From Thermoplasmata archaeon (GTDB taxonomy: Archaea; Thermoplasmatota; Thermoplasmata; Thermoplasmatales; Thermoplasmataceae): a stretch of 12,168 nucleotides of DNA. The DNA is taken from contig JAKAUD010000139.1 in NCBI GenBank assembly GCA_021827885.1, forward strand, positions 1 through 12,168, given 5' to 3'. Position numbers and translations under genes: made by a program. Under the pieces are notes generated by a model. It saw only the letters and a list, made by a program, of their open reading frames with translations, was not told where the DNA came from and ran no database searches. This document shows, piece after piece, positions 6,376 to 12,168 of this stretch (position 1 is the first letter of the stretch; every line of letters begins with the position of its first letter).

Positions 6376-8142
6376 ATGAAATTAAGCTACATTCTTGAAA
6401 TGAAAGAACCTCAGAATGGATTTTTCCAGGTCACAATGGACGTGGAAGGGGTTTCTGAAGACTCAGTGCTTGTTACAATGCCCACATGGACTCCAGGTTC
6501 ATACAGCATCCTTGACTTTGCCCGGCATGTCAGATTATTGAGGGCCAGAAGCAGGGAAAATGAATCTATAGACATTCAGAGAAAAGACAAATCATCATGG
6601 AAAATACTGAACGGAAACCACAAGAACTTCATAATTTCATACGAGGTTTATGCCGGTGAGCTCACTGTCCATACCAGCCATCTTGATTCAACGCATGGGT
6701 ATCTTAACGGAACCAGTGTTTTCATGTATATTGAAGGATACAAGGACCAATCCCTTGAGGTTATGGTCAAGCCCTACGGAGAATGGAAAATATCTACAGG
6801 ACTTGAAAAGACCGGAGAAAACAAATATCGGGCAACAAACTATGACATCTTTGTAGATTCCCCCATGGAGATAGGATCACATCGTTCGCTGACATTCACC
6901 GTAGACGGAAAGGAGCATGAAATTGCCCTTTATGGAAGGGGAAACGAGGATCCGGATCAGATAGTCCAGGATACAAAGAAGATAGTGGAAAGCTATAAGT
7001 CACAATTCGGCAGCCTGCCTTATAAGAAATACGTTTTCATCATTCACATCCTTGACAACCAGAGAGGGGGACTGGAACATCTCAATTCAACAACAATACA
7101 AACCGACAGGTTCCAGTTCTCACCAAGAAAGAAATACATTGAATTCCTTTCAACAGTTTCACACGAGTTTTTCCATCTATGGAACGTCAAGAGAATAAGG
7201 CCCATAGAATTGATTCCCTTCAACTATAAGGAGGAGAATTACACAACACTGCTGTGGGTTTCTGAAGGCATTACAGCATACTATGAGTGGGTACATCTTT
7301 TCAGGGCCGGAATAATAAAGGAAGAGGAGTATTTCAAGCATCTTCTTGAATATATCCGCTTTTATGAATTTCTTCCGGGAAGCAAGTATGAATCAGCATC
7401 AGATTCATCATTCGATGCATGGACGAAGCTGTACCGGCCGTCTCCAAACAATATAAACAGCTACGTATCATATTACCTGAAAGGGGAAATTCTGGGTTTC
7501 ATGATCGGTGCTAGGATAATTGAGCATACCAACGGGCAGAAAAACCTGGAAGACTTGTTCAGGCTGCTCTTTGACAAGTATAACCGCGACGGCAGGGGCT
7601 TTACCGAAAAGGATCTCCTCTCAAGCCTTCATGAGGTATCAGGACTGGACTTCTCACCTTTCTTCTCAAAATATGTCAGGGGCGTGGAAACTATTGATTT
7701 CGACGTAGAACTGAAGAGGATCGGCTTAAAGATCGTAAGATCGTACGGCAAGAATGAAGATGATGAGGTAAAGGACAAAGGATTCCTGGGTTTGATTTGC
7801 AGCGTTAACAACTCGAAGATTTCAGTGGAGGGTGTCATAGAGAATTCACCTGCCCAGAAGGCTGGAATATATCCCGGAGATGAAATCATAGCCATAAACA
7901 GGTTCCGCTTCACAGAGAGATTCCTTAAATCCATAAGGTCTGACATCAATGCAAGGAAAGTTGACAACCTGATTGAAATGAAGCCGGGAGAGAAGGTATC
8001 TATACACACTTTCAGGGCGGGCATTCTGATGAATTCAGAAGTCATACTTGCAAGGGCACCATATGACAATTATGAAGCCATCAGTGATCCGGAAGGCGAC
8101 CAAAATCGTTCAAAGTACAGGGAGAAACTCATAAGGGGGTAG
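6376..8142 (+). CDS. M61-family glycyl aminopeptidase-like metalloprotease with PDZ domain
   Basis: A zinc peptidase of 588 residues with the full M61 layout. The N-terminal beta domain carries TMPTWTPGSYSILDFARH (34-51). The GGLEH motif at 231-235 precedes the thermolysin-like catalytic domain with HEFFH at 263-267 (zinc ligands H263, H267; catalytic E264) and third ligand E297 in WVSEGITAYYE. YYLKGE (366-371) is another family block. A PDZ domain follows at about 468-560 with the core VIENSPAQKAGIYPGDEIIAIN. There is no signal peptide or membrane helix, so it is probably cytosolic and acts on peptides, perhaps downstream of the proteasome or Tricorn. AAGGT three bases before the ATG, in a 25-bp gap after hemB, suggests translation from the hemB transcript. 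The specific substrate cannot be read from the sequence. Confidence 0.93.
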   Translation: MKLSYILEMKEPQNGFFQVTMDVEGVSEDSVLVTMPTWTPGSYSILDFARHVRLLRARSRENESIDIQRKDKSSWKILNGNHKNFIISYEVYAGELTVHTSHLDSTHGYLNGTSVFMYIEGYKDQSLEVMVKPYGEWKISTGLEKTGENKYRATNYDIFVDSPMEIGSHRSLTFTVDGKEHEIALYGRGNEDPDQIVQDTKKIVESYKSQFGSLPYKKYVFIIHILDNQRGGLEHLNSTTIQTDRFQFSPRKKYIEFLSTVSHEFFHLWNVKRIRPIELIPFNYKEENYTTLLWVSEGITAYYEWVHLFRAGIIKEEEYFKHLLEYIRFYEFLPGSKYESASDSSFDAWTKLYRPSPNNINSYVSYYLKGEILGFMIGARIIEHTNGQKNLEDLFRLLFDKYNRDGRGFTEKDLLSSLHEVSGLDFSPFFSKYVRGVETIDFDVELKRIGLKIVRSYGKNEDDEVKDKGFLGLICSVNNSKISVEGVIENSPAQKAGIYPGDEIIAINRFRFTERFLKSIRSDINARKVDNLIEMKPGEKVSIHTFRAGILMNSEVILARAPYDNYEAISDPEGDQNRSKYREKLIRG

Positions 8143-8168
8143 CCAGGCATAATCGAAGAAAAGATGTC

Positions 8169-8207
8169 GGATCAGAAATAGAGGAAATTACCTGATCCAT
8201 TCGAATG
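8169..8207. repeat. GGATCAG/CTGATCC inverted repeat and adjoining CATTCGAATG palindrome
   Basis: GGATCAG (8169-8175) and CTGATCC (8192-8198) form a perfect 7-bp stem over a 16-base loop that can add an AAT/ATT pairing. The 10-bp palindrome CATTCGAATG (8198-8207) follows at once. There is no T-run, so it is not a classical terminator. It may end the peptidase transcript or act as a site upstream of the next gene. Confidence 0.35.
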
Positions 8208-8243
8208 CAGCCCTGCATAACGCATCAGGAGAACAGCGAAATA

Positions 8244-8250
8244 GTTATAT
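8244..8250 (+). promoter_or_regulatory. TATA box of the COG1395-like regulator
   Basis: GTTATAT is centred 27 nt before the ATG at 8274, the leaderless spacing. It lies inside the extra N-terminal codons of a longer reading frame that begins at 8205, which argues that the true start is 8274. Confidence 0.5.
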
Positions 8251-8273
8251 TGCACAAATTGTTTGTATGTATC

Positions 8274-9224
8274 ATGGAAGACTACAGAAAGCAGATAATA
8301 GAGTATTCTTACGGTTTCCTGAGGGAAGCAGGTTTCTCTGTATCAGCTTGTGATCTGGAGGGCCTTTCTTCGTTCGACCTTATTGCAAGGCGGGATGACG
8401 AATCCTATGTAATAAAGATTCTATACAATGTTGATCCGTTCAGAATTGAGAATGCGGTGGAAATATCCAGAATCGGTAAAATGCTGGGTGCAGCCGCACT
8501 TCTGATTGGGGAAAGGGCAGGCAATGGTTTTCTGGAGGAGGGGGTTGTCTACTTCAGGCACTCCATACCAATTATGTCTCCCGACACATTCTATAAATAT
8601 ATAAATGGCGAGAAGCCACTGGTGTATGCCGGCCCAGGTGGTTATTATGTTGCGCTTGACGGCAAGAAGATGCAGGAGGCAAGGGCCAGGGCACGTTTGT
8701 CAATAGGCAATGTTTCAATGGTTATAGGAACTTCAAGGAGGTCAGTTTCCCTGTACGAATCCGGCAATTCAGCAACTCTGGAAATCTTCAACAAGCTTAA
8801 GAAAATACTCAAGGAAGATATCAGCAGGAGAATTGACATCAGCGATTACGGGATCAAGGCTGACGACAGCCAGGAAATGCCTCAGGATGAATTTATGCTG
8901 TCCATTTACAACATAATGAAGGGGTTTGGGATGGATATGAACCTCATAAGGAAGGCTCCGTTCAACGCATTGGCAAAGGGGCACCTTCTTGAAAGCCTCT
9001 TCCTGATGGGTTTATTTGAGGACCTGAATCAAAACAGGGAAAGGATCCAGTCGATAAAGAATATCTCGGAGGTTATGGAAAAGGATCCTCTGCTTATCAG
9101 CCGCCACGATACAAGCCGGGAAATAGTTGGCGGATGTTCAGTCATAACAATGAAGAAGCTCCATGAGATTTCTGACCAGGACGAATTCTTAAAGATTGCA
9201 GGCAGGAATAGGCTCTATTCATGA
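8274..9224 (+). CDS. Archaeal HTH (Cro/C1-type) transcriptional regulator, COG1395-like
   Basis: The 316 residues have the layout of the archaeal 'putative HTH-type transcriptional regulatory protein' family. The N-terminal alpha/beta domain (1-115) contains SSFDLIARRDDESYVIKIL. An Xre-like helix-turn-helix lies at about 131-183, with RARLSIGNVSMVIGTSRRSVSLYESG; SMVIGTSRRSVSLYE is the turn and recognition helix. The C-terminal helical domain (about 205-316) is of unknown role. The N-domain has D35 followed by K48 like a restriction-nuclease fold, but the usual acidic residue before the Lys is missing. I chose the start at 8274 over 8205: the longer form adds 23 poorly family-like residues and would swallow the TATA box. 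The stop overlaps the next start by 4 nt (ATGA), so the two genes are coupled. Confidence 0.85.
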   Translation: MEDYRKQIIEYSYGFLREAGFSVSACDLEGLSSFDLIARRDDESYVIKILYNVDPFRIENAVEISRIGKMLGAAALLIGERAGNGFLEEGVVYFRHSIPIMSPDTFYKYINGEKPLVYAGPGGYYVALDGKKMQEARARARLSIGNVSMVIGTSRRSVSLYESGNSATLEIFNKLKKILKEDISRRIDISDYGIKADDSQEMPQDEFMLSIYNIMKGFGMDMNLIRKAPFNALAKGHLLESLFLMGLFEDLNQNRERIQSIKNISEVMEKDPLLISRHDTSREIVGGCSVITMKKLHEISDQDEFLKIAGRNRLYS

Positions 9225-9874
9225 AGTCAGTTACTCTTAACAATGAAGATGGAAGAACAATTCTCCTTCTTGGTGGCATTAAAGGGCTCATTTCAGATGG
9301 CGAAGCGCTGAAGGAAGGCCTTTATGCATTCATGCCAGAAATCCTGTTGATAGGAATCAGCCAGGGAGAAGTTGAAGGGCTCGCAAAATTCATTGAGGAT
9401 CCCTTTGAGCTTGACCTGAATGATTATGAAATAATTTACGGGACATTGCTCTCAAGGTTTGGCGAGGTAATGGTTCCTCCCCCCATTTACATAGAAGCCA
9501 TAAGGTATTCCGCCAACAGGGACGTTCCCGCCAAAGGTTTGGACGCAGCCGAGGATGATTTTGGGCAGATGTATTCGGAAACCTTCACCACAGGAAACAT
9601 GGTCAGCTACATTCTCCGCAAGAAGCGGATAATGAAGAAGTCCTTCACGGAGGACAATCCCGAGGATTTTGTCTTATCATGGAAGAATGAGATGGACAAG
9701 AACAAGGGAAACAAGAAGATGGATGATTACCGCATACAGACGATTAATGCTTCGCTTGCCAGCAATATTCCGGAGTTGAACGTTGGAAGGATAGCGGTAA
9801 TAATTGAATACGAATTTTACCAGCAGGCTCTGGGAAAACTCCTGGAAATGGGCTATTTTATTTCAAACTCTTGA
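9221..9874 (+). CDS. Unknown protein, possibly a degenerate TraB/Tiki-fold protein
   Basis: Not confidently recognised; 217 residues, soluble. The order of elements resembles TraB/PrgY proteins: TILLLGGIKGLISDGEAL at the start (TraB has a Gly-x-x-His after the first strand), then PEILLIGISQGEVEGL (TraB: acidic residue after the second strand), then PIYIEAIRYSANRDVPAKGLD like the TraB stretch ending in a strand and Asp. The His and Glu metal ligands are replaced here by Lys and Ser/Gly, so it would be catalytically dead if related. A lysine-rich segment (132-170) and a final VGRIAVIIEYEFYQQALGKL follow. The ATGA overlap with the COG1395-like regulator implies translational coupling and perhaps a shared function. 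It ends inside the 3' end of the convergent rlmE (17-bp overlap). Confidence 0.7.
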   Translation: MKSVTLNNEDGRTILLLGGIKGLISDGEALKEGLYAFMPEILLIGISQGEVEGLAKFIEDPFELDLNDYEIIYGTLLSRFGEVMVPPPIYIEAIRYSANRDVPAKGLDAAEDDFGQMYSETFTTGNMVSYILRKKRIMKKSFTEDNPEDFVLSWKNEMDKNKGNKKMDDYRIQTINASLASNIPELNVGRIAVIIEYEFYQQALGKLLEMGYFISNS

Positions 9875-10445
9875 ATACAATGTATATTTCCCTGCTTGCC
9901 TGCCTTGAGGATACTGGTTTTGTTATTGTGGCTTTCCTGAAATAACCAGACCACTTTGCCATGAAGGATTGCGTCAGGTCTCCCTGAAATTGCTTGAGGA
10001 TTACGGTACCTCCCCTGGAAAGAAATGGCATTCCCATTTCCATAATCTTTGAGCAGATCAGAAATGATGAGGAATGATCCACGTCCGTGTTCCCTGAGGT
10101 GTTTACCATGGCATCTGAAATTATCAGGTCAAATTCATGAACGCCATTTTCATTCATGGCCACACCTATATTTTCCCATGTGCTGTCTCTTGAAATATCG
10201 CCTCTAATGAAGGTGTAAGGCGTTTCAACATTTTCCTTCTTAATATCAACCGCAACGTGGAAGTTTGGATTATTCATGGAAATGACTTCAGACCAGCCTC
10301 CCGGGTTTGATCCTATTTCCAGCACATTTTTCCCTTCTGCCGAAAGATAGAACTTGTTCAGTATCTCAATAAGCTTGAAGGCTGCCCTGCTGCTGAACTT
10401 ATCTTCCTTTGCCTTCCAGTAGTATGAATCCCGGCGATCTGCCAT
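9858..10445 (-). CDS. rlmE: 23S rRNA (uridine-2'-O)-methyltransferase RlmE/FtsJ
   Basis: S-adenosylmethionine-dependent 2'-O-methylation of rRNA (the E. coli enzyme modifies U2552 of 23S rRNA). SAM-binding motif LEIGSNPGGWSEV is at 42-54. The catalytic tetrad K-D-K-E is present as K24 (SRAAFKL), D111 (IISDA), K151 (ILKQF) and E186 (SREIYIV), spaced almost as in E. coli RrmJ. At 195 residues it matches short archaeal forms. The ATG directly follows the stop of gcvH (TAG then ATG), so it is the second gene of that operon. A Trm7-like tRNA methylase is an alternative, but the single-domain size and the archaeal setting favour the rRNA enzyme. The 3' end overlaps the convergent neighbour by 17 bp. 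Confidence 0.93.
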   Translation of the reverse strand: MADRRDSYYWKAKEDKFSSRAAFKLIEILNKFYLSAEGKNVLEIGSNPGGWSEVISMNNPNFHVAVDIKKENVETPYTFIRGDISRDSTWENIGVAMNENGVHEFDLIISDAMVNTSGNTDVDHSSSFLICSKIMEMGMPFLSRGGTVILKQFQGDLTQSFMAKWSGYFRKATITKPVSSRQASREIYIVFKSLK

Positions 10446-10820
10446 CTATTCTCCGATAAATTTCCGGTATTCATCCGGACTCATAAGCGGAACAGCATTC
10501 CCCTGTTTTCTGATCCTGGCCATCCAGCTTTCATAAGGTTTCTGGTTAAGCATCTCCGGTTTGCTTTCCAGCTCAGAGTTTACGTCAACAATTTCGCCAT
10601 CAATGGGTGAGAAAACGTCCTCTGCCGATTTAACGGATTCAACTGTCAGGAGAACATCACCCTTCTTCAATTTTGCCCCTTTCTTTGGCAGGTCAACGTA
10701 AACAATATCGGTCAACTGACCCTGGGCATAATCTGTGATTCCAACAACAAAAACGTCGCCTTCCTCCTTCACCCATTCATGTGTTTTGGTGTAGCCTAAG
10801 TTCTCAGGAATTTCGTGCAT
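10446..10820 (-). CDS. gcvH: Glycine cleavage system H protein
   Basis: Lipoyl-carrying shuttle that moves the aminomethyl group between the P, T and L proteins of glycine cleavage. At 124 residues it is typical of GcvH: opening YTKTHEWVK (10-18), VGITDYAQGQLTDIVYVDLP (26-45) and the lipoylation site VESVKSAED with Lys64. The C-terminal KPYESWMARI and late PDEYRKFIGE also match. The frame is open upstream to 10973, but I start at 10820: this gives the normal family N-terminus, and the TATA-like core (10843-10855) lies 23-35 nt upstream; the longer form would run through it and into thpR. No gcvP, gcvT or lipoate ligase gene is present here. It is co-transcribed with rlmE. Confidence 0.95.
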   Translation of the reverse strand: MHEIPENLGYTKTHEWVKEEGDVFVVGITDYAQGQLTDIVYVDLPKKGAKLKKGDVLLTVESVKSAEDVFSPIDGEIVDVNSELESKPEMLNQKPYESWMARIRKQGNAVPLMSPDEYRKFIGE

Positions 10821-10842
10821 GCTTGCAGTAAGATAAAAAGAG

Positions 10843-10855
10843 TATATATAATATA
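10843..10855. promoter_or_regulatory. Shared divergent core promoter of gcvH and thpR
   Basis: The 49-bp gap between the two start codons holds one A/T block, TATATATAATATA. Its parts sit about 23-30 nt before gcvH (minus) and about 20-27 nt before thpR (plus). Purine-rich ATAAAAAG (10833-10840) is the likely BRE of thpR. Both mRNAs would be leaderless. Confidence 0.6.
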
Positions 10856-10869
10856 GCAGATTATGTTGA

Positions 10870-11403
10870 ATGAGGGGATTTATTGCTGTTCCTCTTGAAG
10901 CCAGGGATAATTTTATTCCATTGCTTGAGTCAATCAAGAATGAATACGGAAAGACAGCTAAACCTGTTCCCATGGACCAGATTCACATAACAATAAAATT
11001 TTTCAATGAAATAAGCGGAACCGAGGCATCAGCAATATCTGAAATCATCGAAAAATTCCAGTTTGGCGAATTCCGGATAAGGGCTGAATCCGTTGGGCAG
11101 TTCCCTGGGAGAGGCTTGGCTAACGTTCTCTTCGTGAAAATATATTCTCCGGATATCTACATGCTTGAAAAAAAACTCAGTTCTGCTTTGGTGGAGATTG
11201 GTATCCCTGAAGAAAAGAAACCCTTTGTTCCGCACATTACCATCTCAAGGTTCAGGAAACCAACCGACATCCATAACATCATCGTAAGGTTTGGAAAGGA
11301 GAAGTTTGCAGACGAAACCTGCAGAAAGCTCATTTTCTTCAGGAGCGAACTGACCTCAGGAGGCCCACATTATGAAATCCTCAAGGAGGCTCAGTTGAAA
11401 TAA
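10870..11403 (+). CDS. thpR: RNA 2',3'-cyclic 3'-phosphodiesterase ThpR (LigT / 2'-5' RNA ligase family)
   Basis: A 2H-phosphoesterase that opens 2',3'-cyclic phosphate ends of RNA and in vitro can make 2'-5' joints; thought to act on tRNA-derived or other small RNAs. Both HxTx signatures are intact: HITIKF (H39, T41) and HITISRF (H122, T124). The start MRGFIAVPLE and KPVPMDQIHIT fit the family, as does the length of 177 residues. The ATG at 10870 is chosen because it begins at the family N-terminus; the ATG at 10863 is in another frame that stops soon. It is divergent from gcvH over a very short promoter gap. Its last 13 bases overlap the 3' end of the convergent downstream gene. Confidence 0.95.
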   Translation: MRGFIAVPLEARDNFIPLLESIKNEYGKTAKPVPMDQIHITIKFFNEISGTEASAISEIIEKFQFGEFRIRAESVGQFPGRGLANVLFVKIYSPDIYMLEKKLSSALVEIGIPEEKKPFVPHITISRFRKPTDIHNIIVRFGKEKFADETCRKLIFFRSELTSGGPHYEILKEAQLK

Positions 11404-11723
11404 GTTGTCTTATCGTGGCTCTCTTCCTTCTTCTTTGGGCTCAGGAGTTCCTCATCATCAAACTCTATTGCAATGAGCCCTGAAACGGGTATCAATCTCA
11501 GAAGGTTTTTTCCATTTTCAGAAACCCTGAAACATATGGCGCCTTCCTCCCCAAGAATAGTATAGCCCACAAATTCTCCAACAGTTGTCATTGGATCCTC
11601 CCTGCCGCTTTGAGATATAACTGTGTACTTTCCACCTTTTTTAATTTCAATCATGTCCATTTTGCTCAGTGCCTCCAAGATAGCATATATCTTAGATTCC
11701 GTGATTTTCAACAAATATCGCAT
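11391..11723 (-). CDS. Small protein of unknown function with winged-helix-like N-terminus
   Basis: Not recognised. Of 110 residues, the first 40 read like the end of a winged helix: RYLLKITESKIYAILEALSK (helices 2-3), MDMIEIKKGGKYTVIS (wing). Residues 45-90 look like a small beta domain (GEFVGYTILGEEGAICFRV, LLRLIPVSGLIAIEFDD). The tail is charged (SPKKKEESHDK). The usual first helix of a winged domain is missing; the frame is open 18 codons further upstream but contains no start codon there, so ATG at 11723 stands. It converges on thpR with a 13-bp overlap, which suggests both are genuine. A DNA-binding role is only an inference from the fold-like pattern. Confidence 0.6.
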   Translation of the reverse strand: MRYLLKITESKIYAILEALSKMDMIEIKKGGKYTVISQSGREDPMTTVGEFVGYTILGEEGAICFRVSENGKNLLRLIPVSGLIAIEFDDEELLSPKKKEESHDKTTYFN

Positions 11724-11740
11724 ATCATAATCTTCTAAAA

Positions 11741-11941
11741 ATGTTTTCCATTGATATGTGGAATTTAAACAAAAGTATTAAAATAATCTTATATTTTTTG
11801 AAAAAATACATGAAATCCAATTCTAAAATCGTGAACTCTGGTGAGATTTCATTATCTTTAAAAGAATTTTTAGGTCAGGTGGATTCCTGGATCTTTCTGT
11901 ATAGGAGTGAGTTCGTGCCGATTGAGTCTCTTGAACGTTAA
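11741..11941 (+). CDS. Doubtful small ORF
   Basis: Sixty-six codons, opening MFSIDMWNLNKSIKIIL. Codon choice (TTA for Leu, CGT for Arg) is less like the neighbours, which prefer AGG/AGA. A later ATG at 11810 would give 43 residues after A/T-rich sequence that could hold a TATA box. I see no motif and no recognisable family. It may be chance in A/T-rich DNA or a decayed gene. Confidence 0.2.
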   Translation: MFSIDMWNLNKSIKIILYFLKKYMKSNSKIVNSGEISLSLKEFLGQVDSWIFLYRSEFVPIESLER

Positions 11942-12033
11942 CGCATTTTCCTATAATTTTTTGTGACAGGCATGGATTTCATCATGAAACAGGTCTTGTA
12001 AATCTATTTGCACTTGCATCCTAAACTCAGAGC

Positions 12034-12061
12034 TCAATTAGGGAACAATTGAATTATTTTT
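12034..12061 (+). terminator. Possible terminator: 6-bp dyad followed by T-run
   Basis: TCAATT (12034-12039) and AATTGA (12047-12052) pair across seven bases, and TTTTT follows at 12057-12061. The stem is weak, and archaea often need only a T-run, so this is tentative. Confidence 0.25.
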
Positions 12062-12080
12062 CAGTGAATACCACAAGATC

Positions 12081-12103
12081 TTTATACTTTGATGTGTCAT
12101 CAA
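12081..12103 (+). promoter_or_regulatory. TATA box with adjoining operator-like dyad for the right-edge gene
   Basis: TTTATA (12081-12086) is centred about 30 nt before the ATG at 12114. Just downstream, TTGATG (12089-12094) and CATCAA (12098-12103) form a perfect 6-bp dyad with a 3-base centre, between the TATA box and the presumed start site, where a repressor would block transcription. Confidence 0.45.
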
Positions 12104-12113
12104 TATACCAAAC

Positions 12114-12168
12114 ATGACAAGGGAAATAAAACCGATTGGAGGATACGAGTATGTTTACGAAAGTTCGA
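12114..12168 (+). CDS. Start of an unidentified gene (cut by window edge)
   Basis: Eighteen codons from ATG, reading MTREIKPIGGYEYVYESS, run off the window. The TATA box and dyad upstream support a real start. The GYEYVYES stretch faintly recalls N-termini of some IS4/IS1634-type transposases, but 18 residues are too few to call. Confidence 0.45.
   Translation, partial: MTREIKPIGGYEYVYESS

Larger units (their letters stand above)
11724..12113. other. 390-bp gene-poor region before the right-edge gene
   Basis: A/T-rich and without a convincing gene. It contains a doubtful 66-codon frame (11741-11941) and three dyads: TTTCAT-C-ATGAAA at 11977-11989, TCAATT-N7-AATTGA at 12034-12052 followed by a run of five T (12057-12061), and TTGATG-N3-CATCAA at 12089-12103. 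The second could end a plus-strand transcript. Confidence 0.5.

Noticed and set aside
8205..8273. N-terminal extension of the COG1395-like regulator (23 codons)
   Set aside because: It contains the TATA box and does not look like the family; ATG 8274 fits leaderless spacing.
10821..10973. 51-codon N-terminal extension of gcvH
   Set aside because: It runs through the promoter and the start of thpR; GcvH proteins begin near the ATG at 10820.

Overview
The window looks like chromosomal DNA of an acidophilic, wall-less archaeon of the Thermoplasmatales (Thermoplasma/Ferroplasma/Cuniculiplasma type). This is inferred from the gene content (preQ0 genes queC/queD for archaeosine, a GvpD-like ATPase beside a DUF835 protein, a COG1395-type regulator, an archaeal-size ThpR). 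It also fits the heavy use of AGG/AGA and ATA codons and several TATA boxes placed about 25-30 nt before start codons, as expected for leaderless mRNAs. No rRNA, tRNA or CRISPR array was seen.

Left part (1-2600, minus strand): the window opens inside an IS200/IS605-family tnpB (RNA-guided nuclease/transposon protein) that runs off the edge. Its left-end hairpin abuts queC so tightly that the queC stop codon lies in the hairpin. queD lies upstream of queC and overlaps it, giving a queD-queC preQ0 operon. A four-helix membrane protein of unknown function precedes it.

Middle (2600-8150, plus strand): a 347-bp gene-free stretch with a hairpin, a near-palindrome and a clear TATA box leads into a two-gene module, a DUF835 protein with a degenerate receiver-like N-terminus followed by a GvpD/KaiC-like P-loop ATPase. 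No gas vesicle structural genes are present, so this is probably a signalling or regulatory pair. Next are hemB (tetrapyrrole synthesis) with its own leaderless promoter and, 25 bp later, a cytosolic M61 metallopeptidase with a PDZ domain.

Right part (8150-12168): a COG1395-like HTH regulator overlaps by 4 nt a gene with a possible degenerate TraB/Tiki fold. A convergent minus-strand pair follows: gcvH (lipoyl carrier of glycine cleavage) then rlmE (23S rRNA 2'-O-methyltransferase), stop and start directly adjoining. gcvH is divergent from thpR (RNA 2',3'-cyclic phosphodiesterase), and both starts are served by one 13-bp A/T core. thpR converges on, and overlaps, a small possible winged-helix gene. 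The last 390 bp before the right-edge gene are gene-poor, and the edge gene carries an operator-like dyad between its TATA box and start codon.

The most interesting items are the DUF835/GvpD module, the IS hairpin that ends queC, and the compact divergent gcvH/thpR promoter. I found no system that I can call wholly new from sequence alone.
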